Assembly: GCA_002298665.1 (NCBI GenBank)
Contig: DBKW01000095.1
Span: forward strand, 16,276-31,965
Direction of reading: 5' to 3'
From: Verrucomicrobia bacterium UBA740
GTDB lineage: Bacteria; Verrucomicrobiota; Kiritimatiellia; RFP12; UBA1067
DNA length: 15,690 nt
The notes under the pieces are model-generated. The model was not told where the DNA came from. It did not search any database and saw only the letters and a program-made list of their open reading frames with translations. Each line of letters starts with the position of its first letter. Position 1 is the first letter of the stretch. Of this stretch, positions 6,336-12,894 are shown piece after piece. The translations under genes were made by a program, and so were the position numbers.

Positions 6336-8234
6336 TCAAATCTTCCATTCTTCCGTTTTGGCCTTCTGTTCGACCGGTTTCGAGTAGATTTCGCGCTCGT
6401 CCCGCGGCGGTGCTTTGGGATCCAGCGCATGCTCGAACTTCGGCAACACGCGCTGCGGCGCGTCTTCCTTCAGGATCGCGACCGCCCCGCTGCCCGTGCG
6501 CGCGTTCCCGTTGGCGACGCCCGTGATCGCCGCGGCCGCCGCGAGCTCCTCTTCCGTCACCGCTTCGCGCGCGTCGACCGCCGCACGCGCCGACCCGTCC
6601 ACCTTCCCGAGGCGCGTATGCCGCGGCGGGAGCGGTTTCAGGAGCGGATCCCCCTCCTGGATCATCGTGCATTTGAGCGGCTCTTTGATATACTCCTCAA
6701 TCTCCGGTATCGCGAACGACTCGTTCTCGTCGGCGAAGCTGATGGCGATCCCCGTCGAACCGGCGCGTCCCGTGCGCCCGATGCGGTGCACGTAATCCTC
6801 CGCCTCATACGGGAAGTCGAAGTTGATGACGTACTCCAAGCCCTTGATGTCGATGCCGCGCCCGGCGACGTCCGTCGCCACCACGACCTTGACCGTCCCG
6901 GCGCGGAACGCGTCCAGAACCTTCAGGCGCTTGTTCTGGTTCACGTCGCCCGAGAGCATCTCGACCGAAACGCCGCGGACGCGGAGCGATTCGTAGACGT
7001 CCTCCGTCGTCGAGCGCCGGTTGCAGAACACGATCGTCCGCGCTTCCGGATGGAGCGCGATGTGGTTGAAGAGCACCGTGAACTTGTCCTTCGCCGGCAC
7101 GCAATACACGACCTGCCGCACCGTATCCGTCGCATTCGTCTCGCAGGCGACTTCCGCCCGGTAGGGCTCGGCCATCCAGTTCAGCGCGAGTTTCATGACC
7201 GTATCGTTCAGCGTCGCGGAATACAGCATCGTCGTGCGCTTGTCCTTGGTCGGAAGGTAGCTCATGATCCGCCGCACGTCCGGGATGAAGCCCATGTCGA
7301 GCATGCGGTCCGCCTCGTCGATGACGAGCGTATCCACGCTCGAGAGGTCGATGACATGCGATTTCACGAAGTCCAGAAGCCGTCCCGGCGTCGCCACCAG
7401 CAAATCGACCGGCGCGTCCTGGACCTCCCGCTTCTGGCGGTCGTAGTCCATCCCGCCGTAGACGGCCAGGCACCGCAGCCCGCAGTACTTGCCGATCGCG
7501 TCCGCGTCCTTGCAGATCTGGATGACGAGTTCGCGCGTCGGGGCGATGACGAGCGCGCGCGGCACCCCGCCCTGGGCCGCCCGGTGCTCCGGCGTGCGCA
7601 GATAGCGCGTCAGAATCGCCACGAGAAACGCCGCGGTCTTGCCGGATCCGGTCTGCGCCTTGCCGGCGATATTCCGTCCCTCGAGCGCCTGTTCGAGGCT
7701 CAGCGCCTGGATGTCGGTGCAGTATTTGAAGCCCAAATCCGCAATGCCGTGCAAAACTTCCGCCGGCAGATTGAAATCCTGGAAGCGCTTCTTGCCTTCC
7801 AGCGGCTCCACGACGAAGGAAGCCGGATCCCACGCCGCATGGGCCGCCGCGCGCGCCGCGCGCTCCTTCTCGCCCACGTCGCCGCCCGGACGCATGCCCG
7901 TGGAAACCGCCGCGCCGCCGCGCGATCCGCGTCCCTGTCCGCGCCGGGCGCCGCGTTCGGACTCCTTGCGGGGACGGTTGGCGTTCCCCCGTCCGTTCGC
8001 GCCCGGCTGCTGTCCGCCGTTCGTGCGGCCGCCGCGGCCTTTCCCGTCCCGCGTCTCGGCCGGGGCCCCATTCGCGCCGCGTCCCTTTTGTCCGGACCGT
8101 CCGCCTTTTTCGCCTTTTTTCCTGTCGCGGCGTCCTTCGCCGCCCTTGCGCGCCTTGCTGGCGCCTTTCGCCGGAACGGACTTTTTCTTGCCGGCGAAGA
8201 CCTGCGCAATCTTCTTCAATAAGCCAAATGCCAT
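6336..8234 (-). CDS. DEAD-box RNA helicase, RhlB-like, with RG-rich tail
   Basis: The 632-residue product has a full DEAD-box core at about residues 147-540: Q-motif region FQDF...YCTDIQALSL, motif I AQTGSGKT (193-200), Ia APTREL, Ib TPGR, motif II DEAD (306-309), III SAT (339-341), IV IVFCN, V TDVAGRGID and VI HRIGRTGR (483-490). GDVNQNKRLKVLDAF and IPEIEEYI resemble E. coli RhlB more than RhlE or DeaD, so it is probably an ATP-dependent RNA-unwinding helper in mRNA decay or ribosome assembly; that role is inferred. Residues 1-130 are a Lys/Arg/Gly-rich, RGG-like disordered tail and residues about 545-632 are a second unstructured, Ala/Glu-rich tail. A GGAAGAG Shine-Dalgarno precedes the ATG. 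It follows the rpsI terminator and no clear promoter of its own was found. Confidence 0.9.
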   Translation of the reverse strand: MAFGLLKKIAQVFAGKKKSVPAKGASKARKGGEGRRDRKKGEKGGRSGQKGRGANGAPAETRDGKGRGGRTNGGQQPGANGRGNANRPRKESERGARRGQGRGSRGGAAVSTGMRPGGDVGEKERAARAAAHAAWDPASFVVEPLEGKKRFQDFNLPAEVLHGIADLGFKYCTDIQALSLEQALEGRNIAGKAQTGSGKTAAFLVAILTRYLRTPEHRAAQGGVPRALVIAPTRELVIQICKDADAIGKYCGLRCLAVYGGMDYDRQKREVQDAPVDLLVATPGRLLDFVKSHVIDLSSVDTLVIDEADRMLDMGFIPDVRRIMSYLPTKDKRTTMLYSATLNDTVMKLALNWMAEPYRAEVACETNATDTVRQVVYCVPAKDKFTVLFNHIALHPEARTIVFCNRRSTTEDVYESLRVRGVSVEMLSGDVNQNKRLKVLDAFRAGTVKVVVATDVAGRGIDIKGLEYVINFDFPYEAEDYVHRIGRTGRAGSTGIAISFADENESFAIPEIEEYIKEPLKCTMIQEGDPLLKPLPPRHTRLGKVDGSARAAVDAREAVTEEELAAAAAITGVANGNARTGSGAVAILKEDAPQRVLPKFEHALDPKAPPRDEREIYSKPVEQKAKTEEWKI

Positions 8235-8282
8235 GGTAACACTCTTCCTGCCGCTCTTCGTTTACTTTCGATAAAGGCAATA

Positions 8283-8322
8283 GGGAAACAAGAAGCGCGG
8301 CAACGTCCGCCGCCGCCGCGCT
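8283..8322 (-). terminator. Intrinsic terminator of the rplM-rpsI operon
   Basis: On the minus strand AGCGCGGC pairs with GCCGCGCT (8-bp perfect stem, 8322-8294, 13-base loop that can pair further) and is followed by TTCTTGTTT. It begins 10 bases after the rpsI stop codon. Confidence 0.75.
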
Positions 8323-8332
8323 CCCGCCCAGA

Positions 8333-8734
8333 TTAACGCTTCGAGAACTGGAAGCGCTTGCGGGCACCGGGTTGACCGGGTTTCTTGCGCTCTTTCATGC
8401 GGCTGTCGCGCGTCATGCAACCCGCCTTCTTGAGCGCCGCGCGCGTCGCTTCGTCCGCCGCGACGATTGCGCGCGCCAAACCGTGGCGAATCGCGCCCGC
8501 CTGGCCGGCGACGCCGCCGCCCTTCACATAGACGACCACGTCGACCTTCGTCAGGTCGTAGCCCGAAATCGCCACCGGCTGCTTCAGGTAGTCGCGCAGC
8601 GCCTCGGAAGGAATGTACTTCTCCAGCGCCTCGCGGTTCACGATCCACTCGCCCTTGCCTTCGACGAGATTCACACGCGCCGTCGCGGTTTTGCGGCGAC
8701 CCGTGCCAGCGGAAATGACTTTCTTGGTTGCCAT
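8333..8734 (-). CDS. rpsI: Small ribosomal subunit protein uS9
   Basis: The 133-residue product is uS9, a 30S head protein whose C-terminal tail reaches the P-site tRNA. Diagnostic segments are ISAGTGRRKTATARVNLVEGKGEWIVN, YVKGGGVAGQAGAIRHGLARAIV and the basic end ARKRFQFSKR, in which the terminal SKR contacts P-site tRNA. The ATG at 8734 is chosen over an upstream in-frame codon because it is preceded by a near-perfect TAAGGAGG, which overlaps the rplM stop codon, and gives the standard N-terminus. rplM-rpsI is the usual bacterial gene pair. A terminator follows directly. Confidence 0.97.
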   Translation of the reverse strand: MATKKVISAGTGRRKTATARVNLVEGKGEWIVNREALEKYIPSEALRDYLKQPVAISGYDLTKVDVVVYVKGGGVAGQAGAIRHGLARAIVAADEATRAALKKAGCMTRDSRMKERKKPGQPGARKRFQFSKR

Positions 8735-8747
8735 CTGAAATTCCTCC

Positions 8748-9179
8748 TTAGAGCTTGATCTCGACCGGCTTCTGCGCCGCATGCTCGTGCGTCTCGCCCG
8801 CGAAAACTTTCAGGCGCGTCATCATCTTGCGCGCGATGTTGTTCTTCGGGAGCATCCCCCACACCGCTTCCTTGATCATGCGGTCCGGATGCGTCGCGCG
8901 CATTTCCGCCGCCGTGAACGACTTCAAACCGCCGCGGTAGCCGCTGTAGCGCTGATATTCCTTCTGCTCTTCCTTGTTGCCCGTGAGCTTGACGGACGCC
9001 GCGTTCACGACAATCACGAACGCGCCCGCATCCACGGACGGATCGTACGTCGGCACATCCTTCGCACGGAGTTTGTTCGCCACGACGACGGCGAGACGGC
9101 CCAGCGACACGTCCTTCGCGTCGACGAGATACCAGGCGCGATTCTCGCCCGGATTCGGAGCATGATAGCTCTTCTGCAT
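8748..9179 (-). CDS. rplM: Large ribosomal subunit protein uL13
   Basis: The 143-residue product is uL13, an early-assembling 50S protein. It shows the family pattern: RAWYLVDAKDVSLGRLAVVVANKLRAKD, VDAGAFVIVVNAASVKLTGNK, YQRYSGYRGGLKS, and MIKEAVWGMLPKNNIARKMMTRLKVFAGETHEH. Length is normal. The stop codon TAA forms part of the Shine-Dalgarno of rpsI, so the two are closely coupled. The ATG at 9179 has a modest AAGGATAAG upstream. The gene is driven from the promoter at 9302-9330 through a 116-base leader with strong secondary structure. Confidence 0.97.
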   Translation of the reverse strand: MQKSYHAPNPGENRAWYLVDAKDVSLGRLAVVVANKLRAKDVPTYDPSVDAGAFVIVVNAASVKLTGNKEEQKEYQRYSGYRGGLKSFTAAEMRATHPDRMIKEAVWGMLPKNNIARKMMTRLKVFAGETHEHAAQKPVEIKL

Positions 9180-9295
9180 CTTTTCTTATCCTTCTTTGCG
9201 GCTTTGTACCCTTTATCCGGGGCTTTGTCCGCCATTCCTGACCCGGACCCCATGTCCCGGTCACGCGAGCCGATTCTTTCCCGATCTCGCTTTGA
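9180..9295 (-). promoter_or_regulatory. Structured 5' leader of rplM-rpsI, candidate autoregulatory element
   Basis: The predicted leader contains a hairpin at 9239-9263 (10-bp arms with a single G/G mismatch and a 5-base loop) and a weaker 5-bp stem at 9265-9290. uL13 leaders that bind their own product are known in other bacteria, but this one is not recognisably the same class, so function is inferred from structure and position. A short ATG frame within it overlaps rplM out of frame and is not called. Confidence 0.4.
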
Positions 9296-9301
9296 ACCAA
9301 T

Positions 9302-9330
9302 ATGATACCAAATCGGACGCCCCAACGCAA
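9302..9330 (-). promoter_or_regulatory. Extended -10 promoter of rplM-rpsI
   Basis: On the minus strand TTGCGT (9330-9325), exactly 17 bases, then TGG next to TATCAT (9307-9302). An A/T-rich tract upstream (about 9331-9356) fits an UP element. The box and its flank (TTTGGTATCATAT) are identical to those of the trp promoter on the other strand. Confidence 0.7.
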
Positions 9331-9574
9331 GCACAATTTTCACAAAAATCCGAATCCCTGTCCAAAGTACCAAGCGAACGCACCGCGACCTCCCGTGCCC
9401 GGAGACGCCCCGTCACCCCGGACGCCTCGCCCACTCCACCAGAATCTTCGCGAAAAACATCTGGCGCTGGATGCGCTCACGCACACGCAGCGGCAAATGG
9501 TAGACCGCCGGCCTCGCCGCGGGCTCCCACTTCCTTATTATATAGCCCCTGTAGCCGCGTTCCGCTTCGTCCCT
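9331..9574. other. Intergenic DNA between divergent rplM and trp promoters
   Basis: I see no convincing gene here. The part next to the rplM -35 is A/T-rich. On the minus strand a short frame ending at 9413 (…RERIQRQMFFAKILVEW…) looks somewhat protein-like, but it has no ATG or supported start and could be a remnant of a lost gene. Confidence 0.4.
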
Positions 9575-9660
9575 GTCGCGCCGGAACGGGGGGTGCCGTC
9601 GCGCCGGAACGGTGCCCCCGTTGCGCCGGAACGGTGCCCCCGTCGCGCCGACGGACGAAT
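9575..9660. repeat. GC-rich 22-bp tandem repeat upstream of the trp promoter
   Basis: Units starting at about 9575, 9598, 9620 and 9642 share GTYGCGCCGGAACGG; the second and third are the same except for one base (GTCGCG versus GTTGCG), the first has a longer G-run (23 bases), and the fourth decays after the GTCGCGCCG core. The array ends 14 bases before the trp -35 box. It could be a replication-slippage array or a multi-site protein-binding region. Confidence 0.7.
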
Positions 9661-9673
9661 CGGCGGCACCCCC

Positions 9674-9702
9674 TTGACGCGGACGCCGGGATTTGGTATC
9701 AT
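9674..9702 (+). promoter_or_regulatory. trp operon promoter (extended -10)
   Basis: TTGACG (9674-9679), a 17-base spacer ending in TGG, and TATCAT (9697-9702). Transcription should start near 9708-9711, which leaves no more than about four bases before the trpL ATG at 9712. No operator dyad is obvious over the boxes. Confidence 0.8.
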
Positions 9703-9711
9703 ATACTGCGA

Positions 9712-9786
9712 ATGAACGTGCAGAACCAGATTTTCCGTCAATGGTGGCGCCGCGGGGCAAGCTTCCGCGGGGCTCGTTCAGTGTAA
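9712..9786 (+). CDS. trpL: trp operon leader peptide (24 aa, tandem Trp codons)
   Basis: A 24-codon ORF begins nine bases after the -10 box and ends with TAA at 9784. Its centre reads IFRQWWRRGA: codons 11 and 12 are tandem TGG (9742-9747), in a short peptide directly ahead of trpE. In transcription attenuation the ribosome stalls on such codons when charged tRNA-Trp is scarce. There is no Shine-Dalgarno and almost no 5' untranslated region, so the ORF is probably translated from a leaderless or nearly leaderless mRNA, as described for trpL of Sinorhizobium meliloti. The sequence after the Trp codons (basic, Gly/Ser-rich) also forms the pause and antiterminator arms. The peptide is too short to show homology, so the call rests on codons, position and RNA structure, which agree well. 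Confidence 0.85.
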   Translation: MNVQNQIFRQWWRRGASFRGARSV

Positions 9787-9860
9787 TCCCGAATCGACCC
9801 TATCCCATGAAAGCAACAAGGCGGAGCGTTCGAACACGGACGGTTCGCCTTCTTCATTTA
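9750..9860 (+). terminator. trp attenuator: pause hairpin, antiterminator and intrinsic terminator
   Basis: Arm 1 (9750-9755) and arm 2 (9765-9770) are both CCGCGG and form the 1:2 stem right after the Trp codons. Arm 2 extended (9761-9768, GCTTCCGC) also pairs with GCGGAGC at 9821-9827 (7 bp, one bulge): the antiterminator. That segment is part of arm 3 (9818-9832), which pairs with arm 4 (9837-9851) in a 15-position stem with one G/G mismatch, two G-U pairs and an AACA loop, followed by CTTCATTTA: the terminator. A ribosome stalled at 9742-9747 would cover arm 1 and free arm 2, while one finishing at the stop (9784) sits over or next to arm 2 and lets 3:4 form. The geometry fits classical attenuation. 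Confidence 0.8.
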
Positions 9861-9886
9861 CGGCAAATCCAGAAAAGGAATCGACT

Positions 9887-11332
9887 ATGTTGAAAGAACT
9901 GAGCGAAAAGGACTTCATCGCGCGCACGGCGCACGGTGCGCGTACCCCCGTCTTTCGCGAATTCCTCGCCGACCGCGAAACCCCCGTTTCCGTGCTGTCG
10001 CGCATCGCGAACGAGGAGAACGTCTTCCTGCTCGAGAGCGTCTACCGCGGCGAAATCCGCGGACGCTACTCCTATCTCGGGCTCGACCCCAAGGAGATCC
10101 TCGTCGAGAACGGTCCGGCCAACCCGCTGCACGGCGTGCGCGCACGCTTCGCCGGGCAGGCATTCGCCCCCGCGCCGGAACTCCCGTCCTTCCAGGGCGG
10201 CGCCATCGGCTATCTCGCCTACGACGCGGTGGGGACTTTCGTGCCGCGCGTCCGCCTCGTGCGCGAAGCAGGCACGCCGCTCGCCGCCTTCCTCTTGACG
10301 GATACGCTCGTCATCTTCGACAACGTGCGCCAGACCGTCCTCGTCTCGGTCACGACGGACGCGGGGGACGACGCCGCCCGGGCCTATGCCGCGGCGCGCG
10401 CCAAGATCGACGCGCTCTGCGAACGCCTGTTCAGCGCCGAATCCATCGCCCGGTGCCTCGCCGAACAGCATGCCGCTTCCGCCGCGCCCGCCCACACCAC
10501 CCCCTTCCAGCCCGAAATGTCCCCGGCGGAATACGAGGCCATCGTCGAGCAGTGCAAGAAGGATATCCGCGCCGGCGAAATCATCCAGATCGTCCCCTCC
10601 CAGAAGTTCACCGCCGAGACGACCGTCGCGCCGCTGGCGCTCTACCGCGCGCTCCGGCTGGTGAACCCCTCGCCCTACAACTTCTTCCTGCGCCTCGGCG
10701 GCAAGACCCTCATCGGCTCCTCGCCGGAGGAACTCGTCAAACTCGCCGGACGCACCGCTTCCACCTGCCCCATCGCCGGAACCCGTCCGCGCGGCCGCAC
10801 CCCCGAGGAGGACGCGCGGCTCGAGAGCGAACTGCAGACGGACCCGAAGGAGCGCGCCGAGCACGTCATGCTCGTGGACCTGGGGCGCAACGACCTCGGG
10901 CGCGTGTGCAAGCCCGGCACGGTGCGGGTCGACTCCTTCGCCCAGGTCGAGCGCTATTCCCACGTCATGCACCTCGTCTCGACCGTCACCGGGGAACTTT
11001 CGGCGGGACGCGACGCCTTCGACCTGCTCGAGGCCGCCTTCCCCGCCGGCACGCTCACGGGCGCCCCGAAAGTCCGCGCGATGGAACTGCTGGCGCAATA
11101 CGAGAAATCCCCGCGCGGCATCTACGGCGGCGCGGTCGGCTACTTCAGCTACACCGGCGACATGAACTTCGCCATCGTCATCCGCACCCTGTTCCTGCAG
11201 AACGGCCGCCTCGAAATGCGCGCCGGCGCCGGCATCGTGGCGGACTCCGACCCCGTCAAGGAATACCACGAGACGGTCAACAAGTCCAAGGCGTCCTTCG
11301 AGGCCGCCTCGGTCGCCGCCGGACTCGACTGA
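9887..11332 (+). CDS. trpE: Anthranilate synthase component I
   Basis: TrpE makes anthranilate from chorismate using ammonia supplied by the TrpG domain of the next gene; it is cytosolic and feedback-inhibited by tryptophan. The 481-residue product has the Trp-binding motif LLES (48-51) with GRYSYLG, the PSPYNFF core (261-267), CPIAGTRPRG (294-303), EHVMLVDLGRNDLGRV, the active-site region SHVMHLVS with His362, GTLTGAPKVRAMELL, and GAGIVADSDP with EYHETVNKSKA at the end. PSPYN replaces the more common PSPYM, but the chorismate-binding and Mg2+ residues are present. GTRPRG and the LLES site favour TrpE over PabB. An AAAAGGAA Shine-Dalgarno lies just after the attenuator. trpGD starts 20 bases downstream. 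Confidence 0.97.
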   Translation: MLKELSEKDFIARTAHGARTPVFREFLADRETPVSVLSRIANEENVFLLESVYRGEIRGRYSYLGLDPKEILVENGPANPLHGVRARFAGQAFAPAPELPSFQGGAIGYLAYDAVGTFVPRVRLVREAGTPLAAFLLTDTLVIFDNVRQTVLVSVTTDAGDDAARAYAAARAKIDALCERLFSAESIARCLAEQHAASAAPAHTTPFQPEMSPAEYEAIVEQCKKDIRAGEIIQIVPSQKFTAETTVAPLALYRALRLVNPSPYNFFLRLGGKTLIGSSPEELVKLAGRTASTCPIAGTRPRGRTPEEDARLESELQTDPKERAEHVMLVDLGRNDLGRVCKPGTVRVDSFAQVERYSHVMHLVSTVTGELSAGRDAFDLLEAAFPAGTLTGAPKVRAMELLAQYEKSPRGIYGGAVGYFSYTGDMNFAIVIRTLFLQNGRLEMRAGAGIVADSDPVKEYHETVNKSKASFEAASVAAGLD

Positions 11333-11352
11333 CCGCATTTGGAGACACTCCC

Positions 11353-12894
11353 ATGATTTTGATGATAGACAACTACGATTCCTTCACCTACAACATCGTC
11401 CAGGAACTGGCCATGCTCGGCGCGGACATCGAGGTCGCCCAAAACGACGCCATCGACGTGGCCGGGATCGCCGCGAAGAACCCGGAAGCCCTGATCCTCT
11501 CGCCCGGACCCGGCAACCCCGATTCCGCCGGCGTGACCCTCGCCGCGATCGCGGCGTTCGCCGGCAAGATCCCCCTCTTCGGCATCTGCCTCGGGCACCA
11601 GTCCATCGCGCAGGCTTTCGGCGGACGCGTCGTTTCCGCCCAGCGCCTGATGCACGGCAAGACCAGCCGCATCCACCACGACGGCCGCGGCCTCTTCAAG
11701 GGCCTCCCCCAGGACTTCGAGGCGATGCGCTACCACTCCCTGGCCGTCGACAAGGCCACGCTCCCGGACTGCCTCGAGATCAGCGCCGTGGCGGACGACG
11801 GGGAGATCATGGGCCTGCGCCACAAGACGCTCCCGATCGAAAGCGTCCAGTACCACCCCGAATCCATCGGCACCCCCGAGGGACTCAAGCAGCTGCGCAA
11901 CTTCCTCTCCCTCTACACCTCGACGGACCTGGAGGAGGGCGACGCGTACCACGTCATCCAGACGGTCATGAACGGACAGATGCCCGAGGCCGAACTCGAG
12001 GCGTGGCTGCGGGCGCACAAGGACCGTCCCGTCACCGCCGCCCAGCTGACGGGCGCGGCCCGGGCCATGCGCGAGGCGGGCGTCCACATCGACCTCGGCG
12101 ACCTGCCCGCGATCGACATCGTCGGCACCGGCGGGGACGGCCTGGGCACGTTCAACGTCTCCACGACCGCCGCGTTCATCGCCGCGGGCGCCGGGGCAGT
12201 CGTCGCCAAGCACGGCAATATCGCCGCGACCTCCAAATGCGGCGCGGCGGACGTCCTCAAGGCGCTCGGCTACGACCTGGACCTGCCGGCGGACCGGGTC
12301 GAGGCGTGCATCCGCGAAACCGGCATCGGCTTCCTCTTCGCCCGCAAGCTCCATCCCGCCATGCGCTTCGCCGCGCCCGTCCGCAAACGCCTCGGCTTCC
12401 GCACGATCTTCAACCTGCTCGGACCCCTGACGAACCCGGCCGGCGTCAAGCGCCACGCGATCGGCGTCTACGACGCCGCCCTGACCCCCGTATTGGCGGA
12501 AGCGCTCCGCCGCCTCGGGAGCGTCCGCGCGCTGGTCTTCGCCGGTGCGCACGGGCTGGACGAGATTTCGCCCGAGGGCCTGACGACCGGCACCATGCTC
12601 CTGGACGGCAACCTCACTCCCTTCTCGATCGACGCGGGCGCCTACTACGGCGCGTCCTACCCCCTCGCGGCGATCGGCGGAGGCGACGCGGCGGAAAACG
12701 CGAAACTCCTGCTGGCCGTCCTGTCCGGCGAGGACAAGGGCGCCCGCCGCGCGGCCTCGATCGAAAACGCCGCGGCCGCCCTCCTGGTCGCCGAAAAGGC
12801 CTCTTCCGTCGACGATGCGCTGGCCCTGGCCGCCAGTTCCGTCGATTCCGGCCGCGCACTCGCCAAACTGAAAGCGATGGTGGCCTTCAAATGA
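11353..12894 (+). CDS. trpGD: Fused anthranilate synthase component II / anthranilate phosphoribosyltransferase
   Basis: One 513-residue frame carries two enzymes. Residues 1-190 are the TrpG glutamine amidotransferase: IDNYDSFTYN at the N-terminus, LSPGPGNP, and the triad Cys79 (GICLGHQ), His168 and Glu170 (VQYHPES), with MHGKTS also typical. Residues about 197-513 are TrpD: IVGTGGDG (256-263), FNVSTTAAFIAAGAG, KHGN (286-289), SKCGAADVLKALG, HPAMRFAAPVRKRLG, NLLGPLTNP, and GLDEISP. All expected phosphoribosyl-pyrophosphate and anthranilate motifs are present. The fusion gives ammonia for anthranilate and then adds the phosphoribosyl group; the same fusion occurs in enterobacteria and some other groups. 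A GGAG Shine-Dalgarno precedes the ATG at 11353. The stop overlaps the trpC start by 4 bases. No in-frame stop or start separates the two domains. Confidence 0.96.
   Translation: MILMIDNYDSFTYNIVQELAMLGADIEVAQNDAIDVAGIAAKNPEALILSPGPGNPDSAGVTLAAIAAFAGKIPLFGICLGHQSIAQAFGGRVVSAQRLMHGKTSRIHHDGRGLFKGLPQDFEAMRYHSLAVDKATLPDCLEISAVADDGEIMGLRHKTLPIESVQYHPESIGTPEGLKQLRNFLSLYTSTDLEEGDAYHVIQTVMNGQMPEAELEAWLRAHKDRPVTAAQLTGAARAMREAGVHIDLGDLPAIDIVGTGGDGLGTFNVSTTAAFIAAGAGAVVAKHGNIAATSKCGAADVLKALGYDLDLPADRVEACIRETGIGFLFARKLHPAMRFAAPVRKRLGFRTIFNLLGPLTNPAGVKRHAIGVYDAALTPVLAEALRRLGSVRALVFAGAHGLDEISPEGLTTGTMLLDGNLTPFSIDAGAYYGASYPLAAIGGGDAAENAKLLLAVLSGEDKGARRAASIENAAAALLVAEKASSVDDALALAASSVDSGRALAKLKAMVAFK

Noticed and set aside
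6327..8222. 631-codon plus-strand open frame opposite the helicase
   Set aside because: Same mirror effect; the minus strand contains all DEAD-box motifs.
9575..9660. Tandem repeats considered as a CRISPR array
   Set aside because: The unit is 22-23 bp with no unique spacers between copies, so it is a simple tandem repeat.
9413..9760. 115-codon minus-strand frame between rplM and trpL
   Set aside because: It translates the tandem repeats and the trp promoter; only its last 30 codons look protein-like, without a supported start. It may be a gene remnant but cannot be called.
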